NCBI RefSeq assembly: GCF_023065955.2
Contig: NW_026622897.1
Coordinates: 7,259,001 to 7,323,000, forward strand
Source of the DNA: Ursus arctos
Taxonomy: Eukaryota > Chordata > Mammalia > Carnivora > Ursidae
Length of the DNA stretch: 64,000 nt
Reading direction: 5' to 3'
The number at the start of each line of letters is the position of its first letter. Position 1 is the first letter of the stretch. Both the position numbers and the translations under genes were made by a program. The notes beneath the pieces were generated by a model, which saw nothing but the letters and a program-made list of their open reading frames with translations, was not told the origin of the DNA and did not search any database. Of this stretch, positions 23,892 to 36,779 are shown one piece after another.

Positions 23892-25488
23892 TTTTTTATG
23901 TTTAAAAATAACATTTTAAAAAAGTTTTTTAGGTAACATACAGGATTATATTAGTTTCAGGTGTACAATCTAGTGATTCAACAATTACATACATCATCCA
24001 GTGCCCATCATAAGTGCACTTCTTAATCCCCATCACCTATTTAACCCATCCCCCTCTGCCCACCTCCCCTCTGGTAACCATTAGTTTATTCTCTATAGTT
24101 AAGAGTCTATTTCTTGATTTGTCTCTTTTTTCCCTTTGCTCATTTGTTTTGTTTCTTAAATTCCACATATGAGTGAAATCATATGGTATTTGTCTTTCTC
24201 TAACTTATTTAGCTTAGCATTATACCCTCTACCTCCATCCATGTTGTTGCAAATGACAAGATTTCATTCTTTTTTGTGGCTGAATAATATTCCATTGTGT
24301 GTGTGTGTATACATCTTTATCTGTTCACCAATCAATGGACACTTGGGTTGCTTCCATATCTTTTGGCTATTGTAAATAATGCTGCTATAAACATAGGGGT
24401 GCATGTATCCATTTGAATTAGTGTTTTTCTATTCTTTGGGTAAATACCCAGTAGTGTGATTGCTGGATTGTAGGGTAATTCTATTTTAACCTTTTGAGTA
24501 ACCTCCATACTATTTTCCACAGTAGCTCACCAGTTTGCATTCCCACTAACAGTGCATGAGGGTTCCTTTTTCTCCACATCCTCTTCAACATGTTGTTTCT
24601 TGTGTCATTGATTTTAGCCATCTGACAGGTATGAGGTGATATCTCATTGCAGTTTTAATTTGCATTTCCCTGATGGTAAGGGATGATGAATATCTTTTCT
24701 GTATTTGTTGGTCATCTTTGGAGAAACATATGTTCATGTCTTCTGCCAATTTTTTAATTGGATTATTTTTGGGGTGTTGAGTTGCACAAGTTCTTTATAT
24801 ATTCTGGATACTAACCTTTTATTCGATATGTCATTTGCAAATATCTTCTCCCATTAAACAGGTTGTCTTTTAGTTTTGTTGATTCTTTCTTATGCTGTGC
24901 AAAAGCCTTTTATTTTGATGTAGTCCCAATAGTTTATTTTTGCTATTGTTTCCTTTGCCTCAGGGTATATATCTAGAAAAAAGTCCTATAGCTGATGTCA
25001 AACAAGTTACTGCCTGTGTTCTCTTTTAGGATTTTTATGGCTTCAGGTTTCACATTTAGGTCTTTAATCCATTTTGAGTTTATTTTTGTGTGTGGTGTAA
25101 GAAAGTGGTCCAGTTTTCCCAACACCATTTGTTGAAGAGACTTTTTCCCATTGGATAGTCTTTCTGGCTCTGTTGAAGATTCATTGACCATATACCTGTG
25201 GGTTTATTTCTGGGTGTTCTAGTCTGTCCTACTGATGATGTGTCTGTTTTTGTTCTAGTACCTTATTGTTTTGATCATTACAGTTTTGTAATATAACTTG
25301 AAGTCTGGAATTGTGATACCTCCAGCTTTGCTTTTCAAGATTGCTCTGGCTATTCGAGGTCTTATGGGTTCCATACAAATTGTAGAATTATTTGTTCTAG
25401 TTCTGTGAAAAATGCTATTGGCATTTTGATAGGGGTTACATTAAATGTATAGATTGCTTTAGGTGGTATAGACATTTTAACAGTATTC

Positions 25489-25672
25489 TTTCTTTTTAAA
25501 AAATATTTTATTTATTTGAGAGAGAGGGGGAGCACAGGCATAGGCAGAGGGAGAGGGAAAAGCAGACTCCCAGCTGAGCAGGGAGCCTGACACAGGGCTT
25601 GATACCAGGACCCCGGGAATGATGACCTGAGCTGAAGGCAGATGCTTAACCGATTGAGCCACCCAGTGTCCC
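25489..25672 (-). mobile_element. CAN-SINE nested in the L1 ORF2
   Basis: 'atattttatttatttgagag' tail and 'gattgagccacccagtgtcc' head. Flanks ACAGTATT and ACAATATT suggest a short decayed duplication. Confidence 0.93.
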
Positions 25673-27049
25673 ACAATATTTGTTGTTCCAATCCATGAGC
25701 ATGGAATGTCTTCCCATTTCTTTGTATCATTTTCAGTTTCTTTCATCAGTGTTCTACAGTTTTCAGAGTACAGGCCTTTCACCACTCTGGTTAAACTTAT
25801 TCCTTACGTATCTTATTATGTTGGGTATAACTATGTTTTCTTAACTTCTCTCTCGACTGCTTCATTATTGGTATATACAAATCCAACAGATTTCTGTACA
25901 TTGATTTTATATCCTATGACTTTACTGAATTTATCAGTTCTAGCAGTTTTTTTTGGTGGGAGTTTTCTATATAGAGTAGCATGTCATCTGCAAATAGTGA
26001 AAGTTCGACTTCTTCCTTACTAATCTGGATGCCTTTTATTTCTTTTTGTTGTCTGGTTGCTGTGACTAGGACTTTCAGTACTATGTTGAGTAAAATGGTG
26101 AGAGTGGACATCCTTGTCTTGTTCCTGACCTTAGGGGGAAAGCTCTCAGTTTCTACCCATTAAGGATGATGTTAGCTATGGTTTTTTCATATATGGCCTT
26201 TATTATATGTTGAGGTATGTTTCCTCTAAACCTACTTTGTTGAGGGTTTTTATCATGAATGGATATTGTACTTTGTCAAATGCTTTTTTTAGCATCTACT
26301 GAAATAATCATATTGTTCTTATTCTTTCCTTATTGATGTATCATGTTGAATGATTTGAAAATATCAGGAATAAATATTTGCAACTTTGCAACTCAGGAAT
26401 AAATCCCACTTGATTGTGGTGGATGATTTTTTTTTAATGTATTGTTGGATTTGGTTTGCTAGTATTTTACTGAAAACTTCTGCATCTATGTTCATCAGTG
26501 ATGAACATCAGAGATATTGGCCTGTAGTTCTCTTTTTAAGTGGTGTCTTTATCTGGTTTTGGCATCAGGGTACTGCTGGCCTCAGAGAATGAATTTGGAA
26601 GTTTTTCTTCTTTTTCCATTTTTTTTTGGAATAGTTTGAGAAAAATAGGTATTAACTCTTTTTTAAACGTTTGGCAGAATTCACCTGTGAAGTCATGTAG
26701 TTCTGGATTTTTGTTTTTCAGGAGGTTTTTGATTACTGATTCAATTTCTTTGTTGATAATCAGTCTGTTCACGTTTTCTATTTCTTCCTGTTTCAGTTTT
26801 GGTAGTTTATATTCCAGGAATTTATCCATTTCTTCTAGGTTGTCCAATTTATTGGCACATAGTTTTTCATTATATTCTCTTATATTGTGTTTCTGTGGTA
26901 TTGGTTGTTATTTCTCCTCTTTCATTTGTGATTTTATTTAGTTGAGTCCTTTCTCTTTTTTACTTGGTAAGTCTGGCTAGAGGTTTATCGATTTTATTGA
27001 TTTTTTTCAAAGAACTAGCTCTTGGTTTCATTGATCTGTTCTATTGAGT

Positions 27050-27187
27050 TTTTTTTTTTCTTTAAGTTTCTTCTGTCTTTCTCCCCACTCAGCAGGGAGC
27101 ATGATGGGAGTCTTGATCCCAGGACTCCAGGATCGTGACCTGAGCTGAAGGCAGATGCTTAACCGGCTGAACCACCAGGTACCCCCC
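27050..27187 (-). mobile_element. CAN-SINE, internally shortened, nested in the L1
   Basis: T run, then directly 'tctccccactcagcagggag', 'gatcgtgacctgagctgaag', 'ccggctgaaccaccaggtac'. The CT-rich middle is reduced. Confidence 0.88.
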
Positions 27188-28514
27188 TTTTTTAGTTTGT
27201 ATATCATTTATTTCTGCTCTAATCTTTATCATTTGCTCCCTTTTGCTAGTTTTAGGCTTTGTTTGTTGTTCTTTTTCTAGCCCCTTTAGGTGTAAGGTTA
27301 GGTTGTTTATTTGGGATTGTTCTTGCTTCTTCAGGTAGGTCTGTACTGCTATAAACTTCCATCTTAGAACCACTTTTGTTGCATCCCAAAGGTTTTGGAC
27401 CATTGTGTTTTCATTTTCATTTGTTTCCATGTGCTTTATTTCTTTTATTTCTTGGTTGACCCATTCATTGTTTAGTAGCATGTTATTTGCCCTCCATGTA
27501 TTTGTGGTCTTTCCAGACTTTTTCTGGTGGTTGAATTCTACTTTTATATCACTGTAGTCAGAAAACACGTGTAGTATGAGCTCAATTCTCTTGAATTTGT
27601 TGAGGCTGGTTTTGTGACCTAATATGTGACCTATTCTGGAGAATGTTCCATATGCACTTGAAAAAAATGTGCATTCTGCTGTTTCAGGATGGAATGTTCT
27701 GAATATGTCTGTTATATCCATCTGTTCCAGTGTACTATTCAAAGCCATTGTTTCCTTGTTGATTTTCTGTTCAGATGATCTGTCCACTGATGTGAGTGGG
27801 GTATTCAAGTCCTCTGCTATTACTGTATTATTATCAATTGGTTCCTTTATGTTTGTTAACTGTTTTATGTATTTGGTACCCCTATGTTGGGTGCATAAAT
27901 ATTTATAATTGTTATATCTTCTGGTTGGATTGTCTCCTTTATTGTTATATAGTGTCAGTCTTTGTCTTTGGTTACAGTCTTTGTTTAAAGTTCATTTTGT
28001 TTGATTTAAGTATTGTTACTCCAGCTTTTTTTGACATTCACTTGCATGATAGATGTTTCTTCATCCCCTCACTTTCAATCTGCAGGTGTCTTTAGGTCTA
28101 AAATGAGTCTTCTGTAGGCAGCATTTGGATAGGTCTTTTTTTTTGTAACCCATTTTGACATCCTATGTCTTTTGATTGGAGCACTTACATTACATAGTCC
28201 ATTTACATTCAAAATAATAATTGATAGATATGTATTTATTATTTTATTATATGTTCTGTGGTTGTGTCTGAAGATTTTCTCTTATCCTTTCTTGTCTTTC
28301 TCTCTTTTATGCTTTGTTGATTTTTTTGTGATGTATTTGGAACTCTTTCTCTTTATTCTTTGCAATATTTATTAGCAGTTTTTGATATACAGTTACCATT
28401 TGGTTGGTATATAGTATCTTCTATATATAGCAGTCTATATTAAGTTGATGGTTGTTTAAGTTTGAACCCATTCTTTATTCTGCTACTCCCTATGTTTTAT
28501 GTACATGTTGTCAT

Positions 28515-28715
28515 TTTTTAAAAAAAATATTTATTTATTTGAGAGAAAGACAGAGAGAGACAGAGAGTGCACACGAATGTGGGCAGGGAGGAGCAGAGGG
28601 AGAGGGAGAGTCCTAAGCAGATGGATGCAGGGCTTGACTTCAGGACCCTGAGATCATGACCTGAGTTGAAACCAAGAGTTGGATGCTTAACTAACTGTGC
28701 CACTCAGGCACCCCT
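28515..28715 (-). mobile_element. CAN-SINE nested in the L1
   Basis: 'aatatttatttatttgagag' tail and 'ctgtgccactcaggcacccc' head. Perfect duplication ATGTTGTCAT at 28505-28514 and 28716-28725. Confidence 0.95.
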
Positions 28716-28959
28716 ATGTTGTCATATTTTACATCATTTTATCTTGTGAATTCCTTGACTGATTTTTTTACAGAAATATGCATTTTTACTGTTTTGTTTC
28801 CTACCTTTATACTGTCACTTTGAGTCTCTCCTTTCCACTCAAAGAGTACCCTTTAATATATCTTGCAGGGCTGGTTTAGTTGTCATGAACTCCTTTAGTT
28901 TTTGTTTGTCTGGAAAACTCTTTATCTTTCCTCTTATTCTGAATGACAGCCTTGCTGGA

Positions 28960-29700
28960 TAGAAGCTCCTTGGCTTCAGGTTCTTCCCACTCAGCATTTT
29001 GACTATATCATGCCATTGTCTTCTGGCTTAGAAAATTTCTGCTGAATAATCCCCTGCTAGCCTTATGGGTTTTCCCTTGTATGTTACTGTCTTGTTTTTC
29101 TGCTTTTAAATTTTCTTCTTTATTATGGTATTTTGCCAATTTAATTACAATATGTCCTAGTGTGTATCTGCTTTTGTTGACTTTGATGGGAGTTCTCTGT
29201 GCCTTCTGGATCTGGCTATCTGTTTCCTTCCCCAGATTAGGAAAGTTTTCAGATGTTATTTCTTCAAATAAATTTTCTGCTCCCCTCTTTCTCTCCTTCT
29301 GGGACTCCTGTAATATGAATGTTATTATGTGTGATGGAGTCACTGAGTTCCCTAAGTTGATTCTTGTTTTGCCTAATTCTTTTTTCTCTCTTTTGTTCAG
29401 CTCAATTACTTTCCATTACCTTGTCTTTTAGGTCATTAATTCATTCCTCTGTTCTTCTAGCTCGCTGTTCATTCTGTCAAGCATGTTCCTCATGACATTT
29501 ATGGAGCCCTTTATCTCTGCTGTGCTGTTCCTTATCTCTCTGTTAAGGGTCTCGCCCATGCCTTCCACTCTTTTATCAAGTCCAGTGAGTGCCCTTATGA
29601 ACATTGCTTTAAATTCTCTATCAGGCATATTATTTATATCTGTTTTGCTTAGATCTCTGGCCATGGCCTTGTCCTGTTTTTTTATTTGGTTTCAATTTCT
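28960..29700 (-). pseudogene. L1 ORF1 remnant (RNA-binding chaperone)
   Basis: The N-terminal coiled-coil piece is 29664-29428 (DKRVEGMGETLNREIRN, MLDRMNSELEEQRNELM, heptad-like). The C-terminal RNA-binding piece is 29343-29008 (NFPNLGKETDSQIQKAQRTP, VIKLAKYHNKE). The two are in different frames. In intact L1 this protein trimerises and coats L1 RNA. Confidence 0.85.
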
Positions 29701-30883
29701 CTGTCTTCTCATTTTGTCTGCCTGTCTATGTCTGTTTCTGTGTGTTAGGAGGGTCAGCTATGTCTTTTCTTGAAAGTAGTAACTCTATGAAGAGGTCCTG
29801 GAGTGTCCTGCAGTGTAGTGTCCCCTTTTCACCATGACCTGGCACTTACATGTGCTGCTTACACCCTGCTGTTGTCTGAGTCACTTTTCCTTTCAGTGCA
29901 GCTATCTGTACTGACTCTCTGTCTATTGTGGGCTGTGTTTTCTGTCTGTGGTGTTAGTGGGACCCAGGCAGGCCAGCTCTGTGGGGGCAGTGTGCTTGCC
30001 AGGGAACTTGGGGGTGGGCAGTGTTGTTAGCAAAATTTGTTCTGTGCCAGTAGTCCTATGCCAGATCCCCTGAAGCGCTGTAGCAGGGTAGGGGCTAGGT
30101 GCCAGGGCAGCTGGGTGTGGCGGCTGGGCATTGCAGGTGCATGGCTTTAACAAAATCTGTCTTGAGCCCAGGGTGGAAGCTAGCAGGCTCGGGAGTGGGC
30201 AAGTCCTCAGGAGAACTCATGGGTATGTCACACTGCTAGCAGGTTAGGTCGCAAGGGTCTGTACAGTCCTGCCTCCCCCAGATGGCCTTGTGTTTACACT
30301 GGGACATGAGGGAGGAAAACGGCACCTGCCAGTTCCCTTGTTTTCACAGAAGTCCCCCAACACACTCCAAAATCAGTATGAAGAGATCTGTCTCCCATTT
30401 GCCCCTGGTTTTGTATAATCTGCCGTTTCTGTGTTGCCTCTCCATGCAGGCTGCTACCTCTTTAAGGGCAGCAGCCCAGCTATCACTGGCCTTCCCAGCT
30501 TGCCCAGTTAGTTGACTTTTGAAGCTCCAGGCTCCAAGTCCCACTGGTTATACAACCTTACTGAATTCAGCTCTTCTGGTTTTCAGAGCCAAATGTTACG
30601 GGAATTAGTCTTCCAGTGTGAGTTCCCCCATATGAGGACCCATTTTTTCTGACCTCTCTGTGTGCACAGCTCCCTACCTCCTGCAGGCAGCCTCCCTCCA
30701 CCTTTCTGACCTTCCTAACCTTTCAGATGTTGCTGCATCTCTATATTTAGTTGTGCAGTTTGTCCTGCCAGTCTTTGGATAGTTCTCCGGTTTATTTACA
30801 CGGATGTGGATGATACCTAGTTGTAAATGTGGGACAGGATCAACTTAGGGTCCTCCTACCCTGTCATCTTCCCAAACTCTTCC

Positions 30884-31980
30884 TGACTGCCTTATCTTTT
30901 AACAGTGGGTTTCCTTCTTACTACATGATGTGTTGTGAAATTTTTGATTGAACACTGGACATTGTGATAGAACAATGGGGACTGAGGTAAACAGTATTTA
31001 CTCATGGAAATGGGTATGCTTCTTCTTCTGTTAGGACATTAGCAAGAGAGGTTGAGTCAATTCAATCATTGAGTTGGGCTTGAATTTTGGTGTTGCTATT
31101 TTTAACCTCAGTGTACTATAGGCTTCAGATTCTTCCAGTGATAGGCCACTGTTGCCTTGCTTAGTGTGAGGCCTAGAGTTTTTCTCACTGCTCCACTTGC
31201 AGCTTTTAGCAGTCCCTGAATGCCTGCACGATGTGGGAGAGAGGGGGTCTCTTGGCAGCTCTTGTTCTAGCAGTAGAATCCTTGTGCTTGTTACTTAGCA
31301 TTAGGTTCTCGGTGGGGAGGAGCATATGGGATTCTCAGACCCCTGGGTCTGTCTCAATTTTAGGCAGAGTCTATGTACCCGGGCCTCTGAAGTGGGGTTT
31401 TATATTTCTGCCCCTCTTCAATCTCCATGATAGCCAAATTCTGCTTTGAATCTGTGACAGCTCTTAGGCAGAATAGAGTTTCCAGCTCCTCCCCAGTAGT
31501 AGCACACCTCTAGCTTTTATTGGTGCAAAATCCTGGGACCAAGAAGTTTTTCTGTCCCTCTTATAAGGGCAGAGGGTCCAGCAGCAATGGGTATTTGTGA
31601 GTTGTGTAGGTGAGGAAGAAGTTCCTCTCCAAGAAGCAGATGGGTTTTGCTTCTTCCCCTCCTCAGGAAGCAATGCAACTTCACTTGGGTCCTGGGGCTG
31701 AGAGGATTTGCTGAGTCTCCCTTGGTGGCTTAAGGCTTTTGCTTAATAAGAAAGAAGATTCTGACAAAGAAGGCAGGGTTTCATGCCTGTCTCCTGGAGG
31801 CAACCAATCAACTCTTGCAGGCCTGTGCCACTCAGGTGGGCTCTTTTCTATCTCTTGACATATCTCTAATCTTTCTTGTGAGAAAACCAATGGAGGCCCA
31901 TTAAAAATAGTCTGTATAGAATGTAAACTTTGTGTTTTGAAGGTCAAACAATCTGTGTATCCCATCTCTTCTTAGAGGGC
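30884..31980 (-). mobile_element. Older L1M, right half
   Basis: Picks up from 23891 without loss: 'ttttaacagtgggtttcctt', 'ttgaacactggacattgtga', 'gactgaggtaaacagtattt'. The 3' boundary near 31980 is approximate. Confidence 0.7.
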
Positions 31981-33570
31981 ATGTCACCCTCCGGAATTTA
32001 GTTCAGCTGGTTGTCTTACAAACTCAGTTTTCATAGTGGGTTCAAGAACAGTTATAATTTTGAAGATTACATGGCCTTTACTTATTGTTATGATGGGAAT
32101 GATGGTCTCCTGAGTATTTGTTTTACTAAGGAAAGCAGCAGTTATCAGACACTTAGTACTTTTTCAACCCTCAGTCCTTGAAGATATGAATTAAATCTTT
32201 TTTGTTGTTGTTGTTAAGTCCATTCCAGTTCTAATTTTGTAAGATTCTGAAAATATCATAGAAGGGAAACATAAATGTAGGCTGGAGCTATGGGGAAAGA
32301 TAATAAGAAACTAAATTTGGCTATGAGGTAGTCACTGACCATTGAGAGAGACAGATACTTAGGAAATGATCATGTTACAGTGTGTGGTGAGAAAGATACA
32401 ACGTAGCTTAAATGAAGAATCACGATGGGAATTTAGTGTGAGGAGCTGGGGGAGGCTGGAGAGGAAAGACAGGAAAATCTGGCCAGGAAAGCAATCATAA
32501 GGTATAAATTGAACTGAGTCTTGAGGTAGTTCTCTAGGTAGAAGAGCAGAAGAGAAGTATATTCAAGGCAAAAAGAGGTAAATAAACCAGCATAGTTTAG
32601 GGCTGATGGTGTGAGAAGGGAGTGCCAGGAGGTAAGGATAAGAACAGAAATCACGGACTCAGACAGACCTGAGTTTGAAACCTGGTCTGCTGATTCAAGA
32701 CTGTGTGACTCTGAACAGGTGGTTAATCCTGAAAACTGCATTTTACCAGTCTGTCAAATTAAAGTATTAATGTTTACCTCTCAGCGTTGTTATGAGGATT
32801 AAATGAGATAATGCACCTAAGGTCTAGCTAAGCACAACCGGAACACATCCGCATTCAGTACACACAGCTGTTACTACCGCGGCAGTGGGTCTCCAGCACC
32901 CAGCCTCTGCAGCAGTAGTCACCTGGGACTTTTTGAGAACACTTATGAAGCCCAGAGGGTCACCTGTTTTAGGAAAACAATTGCCTCTGTGTGGCCTGAA
33001 TATAATCCTCTCCTTCCTGAAGATATTACAGTTCCTACCTTCTCCCTGGCACAAAAACCAGAATACATATTTTAAAGTAGCTCAGAGACCCTCCTACTAG
33101 AAGCAGCAAGTAACAATTTATGCCTGGCAAGTAGGAAGAACTACTAATTTAATCTGTTTCAGTATGTCTATGTAGGAGGGGAAACAGATTTTAAAAAAGT
33201 ATGTGCTCAAAAACCATTTTTATTTACAGGGCAGAGTTAAACCCAGGTTCACATAATACAAATATAATGAGACACAGGTAAACCGTTCAGCAAGGACTCC
33301 ATTTCTATACTGAGAACTAAGGGTTAGAGCCCATGTACACAACATCCAAGGCTCAGGCTACTGTTTATTGTTTGCTTGCCTTTGTCTTGGGCTACCAGAG
33401 CCTGCGGCAGCTCTCTCCAAACATTTCGTAACTCTGAAGAGGCCTGGAAATTGCCTCCCTAGTGTTGCTAAGAATTAACTATATCGCACAAATTTCATTC
33501 CTTGGATAAGCTATGTTACCTGACTATGGCTCAATCACTTCTGAGAATCAGACTTCACCTAGAGAATGCC
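31981..33570. other. Intron sequence with one MIR
   Basis: No gene recognised. 32260-32600 is purine-rich and L2-like but not assigned. A MIR lies at 32640-32865. Confidence 0.4.
32640..32865 (+). repeat. MIR SINE fossil
   Basis: 'gactcagacagacctgagtt', 'gactgtgtgactctgaacag', 'gttatgaggattaaatgaga', 'taatgcacctaa': very clear MIR order. Confidence 0.9.
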
Positions 33571-33573
33571 CTA

Positions 33574-33760
33574 GGACTGCACTTCTCAAATTTTAGGCTG
33601 TATCTGAATTATATGTATGACTTGTTAAAACACAGAATGCTGGGCCCTAGTCCTGGAATTTTTGATTCGCTATGGGGTGGGGGCTCTAATCAGTATTTCT
33701 AACATATTCCTAGGTGATGCTGATGCTCCGGATCTCAAGACCACCCTTGGAGGACCACTA
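33574..33760 (-). repeat. MER5A-like hAT fossil (antisense)
   Basis: 'ctgcacttctcaaattttag', 'cttgttaaaacacagaatgc', 'tcctaggtgatgctgatgct', ending near 'ggaggaccacta'. Confidence 0.85.
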
Positions 33761-34339
33761 CCCTCAGAGGTTTTTGTTTTCACAGAGTGGCATACGGTCT
33801 ACTTACCTACGGTATGTGTTAGAAGAACCCACTGTCACTGGCTTATAGAGGGAACTGTGAGAATGGGAGAGACAGTGAATAAATAACAACAGGGTAAGGC
33901 AAGGGCAGAAAGGAAAGAGGGACAAACAGTTCTTCCATCAGTTTTTAAAGGGGGCTGAAGCCTGAGGCTTAGCTTGGAGGCCCGTGGAATGTTTGCAGGT
34001 CAGCCTTTTTTTTTTCCCCCATATAATTTTCATTAGACCTGGGAGCACAACGCCAATATATCAAAACCCATCAAAATAGCTCCATCCTACTTATTACACC
34101 AAGGTTCAGTGGACAGTCTCAGGAACACTGTTGCTAAGGACAATTATCCTGATCTTTCCCCAAAGGTCATTCCTCTCAGAACTAAGAGAGCTTACTCACA
34201 TTTCTGGGTACCTATTTTCAATGTCTTAGAAAACAAGCAGGCACTTTTGTTTTTCTCTTTACGACTGTCCCGTATTTGAATATGTGGGTCTCTTTTATAT
34301 CCACTTTCCTATCTGTAAGGCCAGATAGGAAAGAAAAAT

Positions 34340-34560
34340 TGAGGTTAGAGTGGGGCAGTGAAAGCCTGGGTCCTAGCGCTAGCCCCAGCCCTAGTTCTAA
34401 CACTCTCTTGCTGGGTAACCTTAGGCATGCAATCTCTCTCACTCTCAGGTTCGTTATTCATAAAATAAAAAGACTAGTGGAAAGAGCTACATGATTATTT
34501 TAGAAAAGTCTTTCCAATTCTAAAACCCCATGATTCCTAAGATTCCACATTTCCTTCCTA
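34340..34560 (+). repeat. MIR SINE fossil
   Basis: 'cttgctgggtaaccttaggc', 'ctctctcactctcaggttcg', and terminal 'ccaattctaaaaccccatga'. Confidence 0.75.
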
Positions 34561-35224
34561 GTATGAAAAGAGGAATATCTGTATCTGAAATGAAGAGGCA
34601 CAATAAAGGAACACTGAATTCTACTAGACTTTGTAATGACCCTGTAAAGTTGCCTGGTTCAATGCAGTAGCTTCTAGCCACAGATAGAACACTTTCACTA
34701 TCAGAAAAAGTACTATTTGTCAGCACTGCTTTGGAAGCCTAATCATAAAAGAGTAAATGGTTTTCTTTCCTTTTCCACTGAGGCACGTTTCTTTCCTCCT
34801 CTCTCCACTCCCTCACCCCCACCAATATAAACTGTCTGGAATCACTTAAGTATTTGCCTTACTCTTAACTTCATGTTACAGTTGTAACCACAAGTATGCA
34901 TCAGATATATGTAACTTTATAACAATATTCTATTTCTAGAATAGAAAATGATTAGAAATGAGTTCTTAAGTAGTACAATAGCCTCTAGAAATCCTTAACA
35001 TAGCACAGCTTCTCATCTGCCTAGAATAGTTTAGGTGTGATTCTGCTGTTCAGCTAGGGATTCTGCCTGTAATGTCATGTAGCTGGAGCATAGATAACAA
35101 CCTTCATAGCTTACTCCTCATACTTCTGAGTTCCCACCTGTATATTCAAGAGACTTCCTTTTTGCATCATGTATAAAATTCTCTGTGTAAGTTCTCCCTT
35201 TCTTTCTATAAGCAGTATTGTCAA

Positions 35225-35445
35225 TAACGTGGGTTCTGGAGTCAGACATACCTGAGTTTTAATATCGACATTGTCATTTACTAGTTGTGGACCTTAACAT
35301 TTATATTCTAGGAGCTTAAAATTCTCTATAAATGGTGATAATTAAGAGAAATATAGCACTGTGGAAGTTAAAATGATGAAATGTATTTAAAAGCACTTAG
35401 CAGATAACAAACGGACAAAAAAGTTAGCTACTGCTATTAAAGATC
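35225..35445 (+). repeat. MIR SINE fossil
   Basis: 'gggttctggagtcagacata', 'cctgagttttaatatcgaca', later 'aagcacttagcagataacaa'. Confidence 0.8.
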
Positions 35446-35754
35446 ACACGAAATTCAAATTCTTGCCCTAAGAACAAGACATCTGATAAAGTGTCAAACT
35501 ATCAACTCACAGATTACTTTCTAATTGCACCTTTACAAATGATATCAGATCACCTTGGCTGTGTATGACAACCTGACATTATGTACCTCCTATAGTGATG
35601 CAATATGAAATACATACGAAGCAGTCTTCTTGCACATAGAGGTGACTTGAGTACAATAGAGCAGTTAGATATAACTTCCAATTTATAAGAAATAAGGGAG
35701 TAATAAAGGAACAAATTAAATGACAACACAAAGAAATGAGACAAATCCAGAACA

Positions 35755-36312
35755 TAAGCTACAGTGGCCAGCCTCTAAGTTGGCATGCCATGATAGCTGC
35801 CTACTGGTATTCATACTTCTTCATCCCCTCCCACACTGTATTAGTGTTGGTCCTCATGACCAAGATAATACGGCGGAAGTGACACAGGTCACTTCCAAGA
35901 TTACGTTATAAAAAATAGTCTAGGTTTCATCTTGGTCAGTGTGTACGTGCATATGCACATGCGTATGTGTGTGTATCTTTCTCTTGGATTGCTCAGTGTG
36001 GATTGAAGCTGGCTGCCATGCTGTTAGCAACCCTGTGGACAGATCCACATGACAAAAAATGAGGCCTCTTGGCAATAGTCTATTGAGTGAATGTTACTGG
36101 TAGTGGATCCTACAGTATCAGTCAAGACATCAGATGACTACAGGGCCAGCTGACATCTTGATTACAACCTCATGAGGGATTCTGAGCCAAACCCACCCAG
36201 CTAAACTGCTTCTAGATTTCTCATGCTCAAAATCTGTGTGAAATAATGTTTGTTGTTTGAAGATTCTAAGTTTGGAATAACTTGTTACATAGAAACAGTC
36301 AGCTATTCCACA
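35755..36312 (+). mobile_element. MLT1-type solo LTR (ERVL-MaLR)
   Basis: Second member of the family seen at 3693: 'gtggacagatccacatgaca', 'cttgattacaacctcatgag', 'ctgagccaaacccacccagc', 'gtgaaataatgtttgttgtt', and a 3' end with 'taacttgttacatagaaac'. A TG/CG-alternating stretch lies at 35938-35976. No internal viral region. Confidence 0.82.
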
Positions 36313-36366
36313 GACAAAACCAAGATATAGGACTATTCTCTTAAAAAAGTTAATAAGTAAGAACTT

Positions 36367-36558
36367 AGGGATACCTGGGTGAATTGGTCAGTTATGCGAC
36401 CAACTCTTGATTTTGGCTCAGGTCATGATCTCATGGTGCTGAGACTGAGCCCCATATTAGGCTCCATGCTCAGTGGGGAGTCTGCTTAAAATTTTCTCTC
36501 TCCTTCTCCCTCTGCCCCTAAATTTTACTGTCTCTCTCTCTCTTTCTAAAATAAATAC
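36367..36558 (+). mobile_element. CAN-SINE, interrupted in its tail
   Basis: Sense copy ('gggatacctgggtgaattgg', 'ctcaggtcatgatctcatgg', 'ctgcttaaaattttctctct'). The remainder of its A-rich tail appears at 36762-36776, after the nested SINE. Confidence 0.93.
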
Positions 36559-36752
36559 CTATATTTTAAAAAGATTGATTTATTTATTTGACAGAGAGAG
36601 AGCATAAGCAGGGGGAGCAGCAGGCAGAGGGAAAGGGAGAAGTAGGCTCCCCACTGAGCAGGGAGCCTGATGCAGGGCTCCATCCCAGAACTCTAGGATC
36701 ATGACTTGAGCTGAAGGCAGACACTTAACCAACTGAGCCACCCAGGAACCCC
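36559..36752 (-). mobile_element. CAN-SINE inserted in the tail of the previous SINE, opposite strand
   Basis: 'gatttatttatttgacagag' tail and 'actgagccacccaggaaccc' head. Duplication AATAAATAC at 36550-36558 and 36753-36761. Together the two form an inverted pair. Confidence 0.93.
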
Positions 36753-36779
36753 AATAAATACATCTTTTAAAAAAATAAG

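Larger units (their letters stand above)
24240..28880 (-). pseudogene. L1 ORF2 remnant (endonuclease/reverse transcriptase)
   Basis: Broken ORF2 of the 7-kb L1. The longest open piece is 27808-27089, covering the end of the endonuclease domain ([25 protein letters not shown]) and the linker toward RT. The reverse transcriptase catalytic motif FADD is encoded at 25994-25983 in another open piece (26111-25914). A cysteine-poor C-terminal piece (PYNPAITLLGIYPK) lies at 24520-24332. Frames change between pieces and SINEs interrupt at 25489, 27050 and 28515, so no functional polymerase is made. Confidence 0.88.
23892..30883 (-). mobile_element. Nearly full-length carnivore L1, inactive
   Basis: About 7.0 kb, antisense, in full order. 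The 3' UTR is at 23892-24240 ('ccagtgcccatcataagtgc'). ORF2 remnants run to about 28880 and ORF1 remnants lie about 28960-29700. A GC-richer 5' UTR ends with reversed 'tagggtcctcctaccctgtc atcttcccaaac' at 30850-30879, the expected L1 start. Flanking TGACTGCTTTACCTTT (23876-23891) and TGACTGCCTTATCTTT (30884-30899) form a 16-bp duplication with two differences. Three SINEs are nested inside. Numerous frameshifts and stops make it dead. Confidence 0.9.

Noticed and set aside
26540..26941. 133-codon plus-strand ORF
   Set aside because: Antisense shadow of L1 ORF2.
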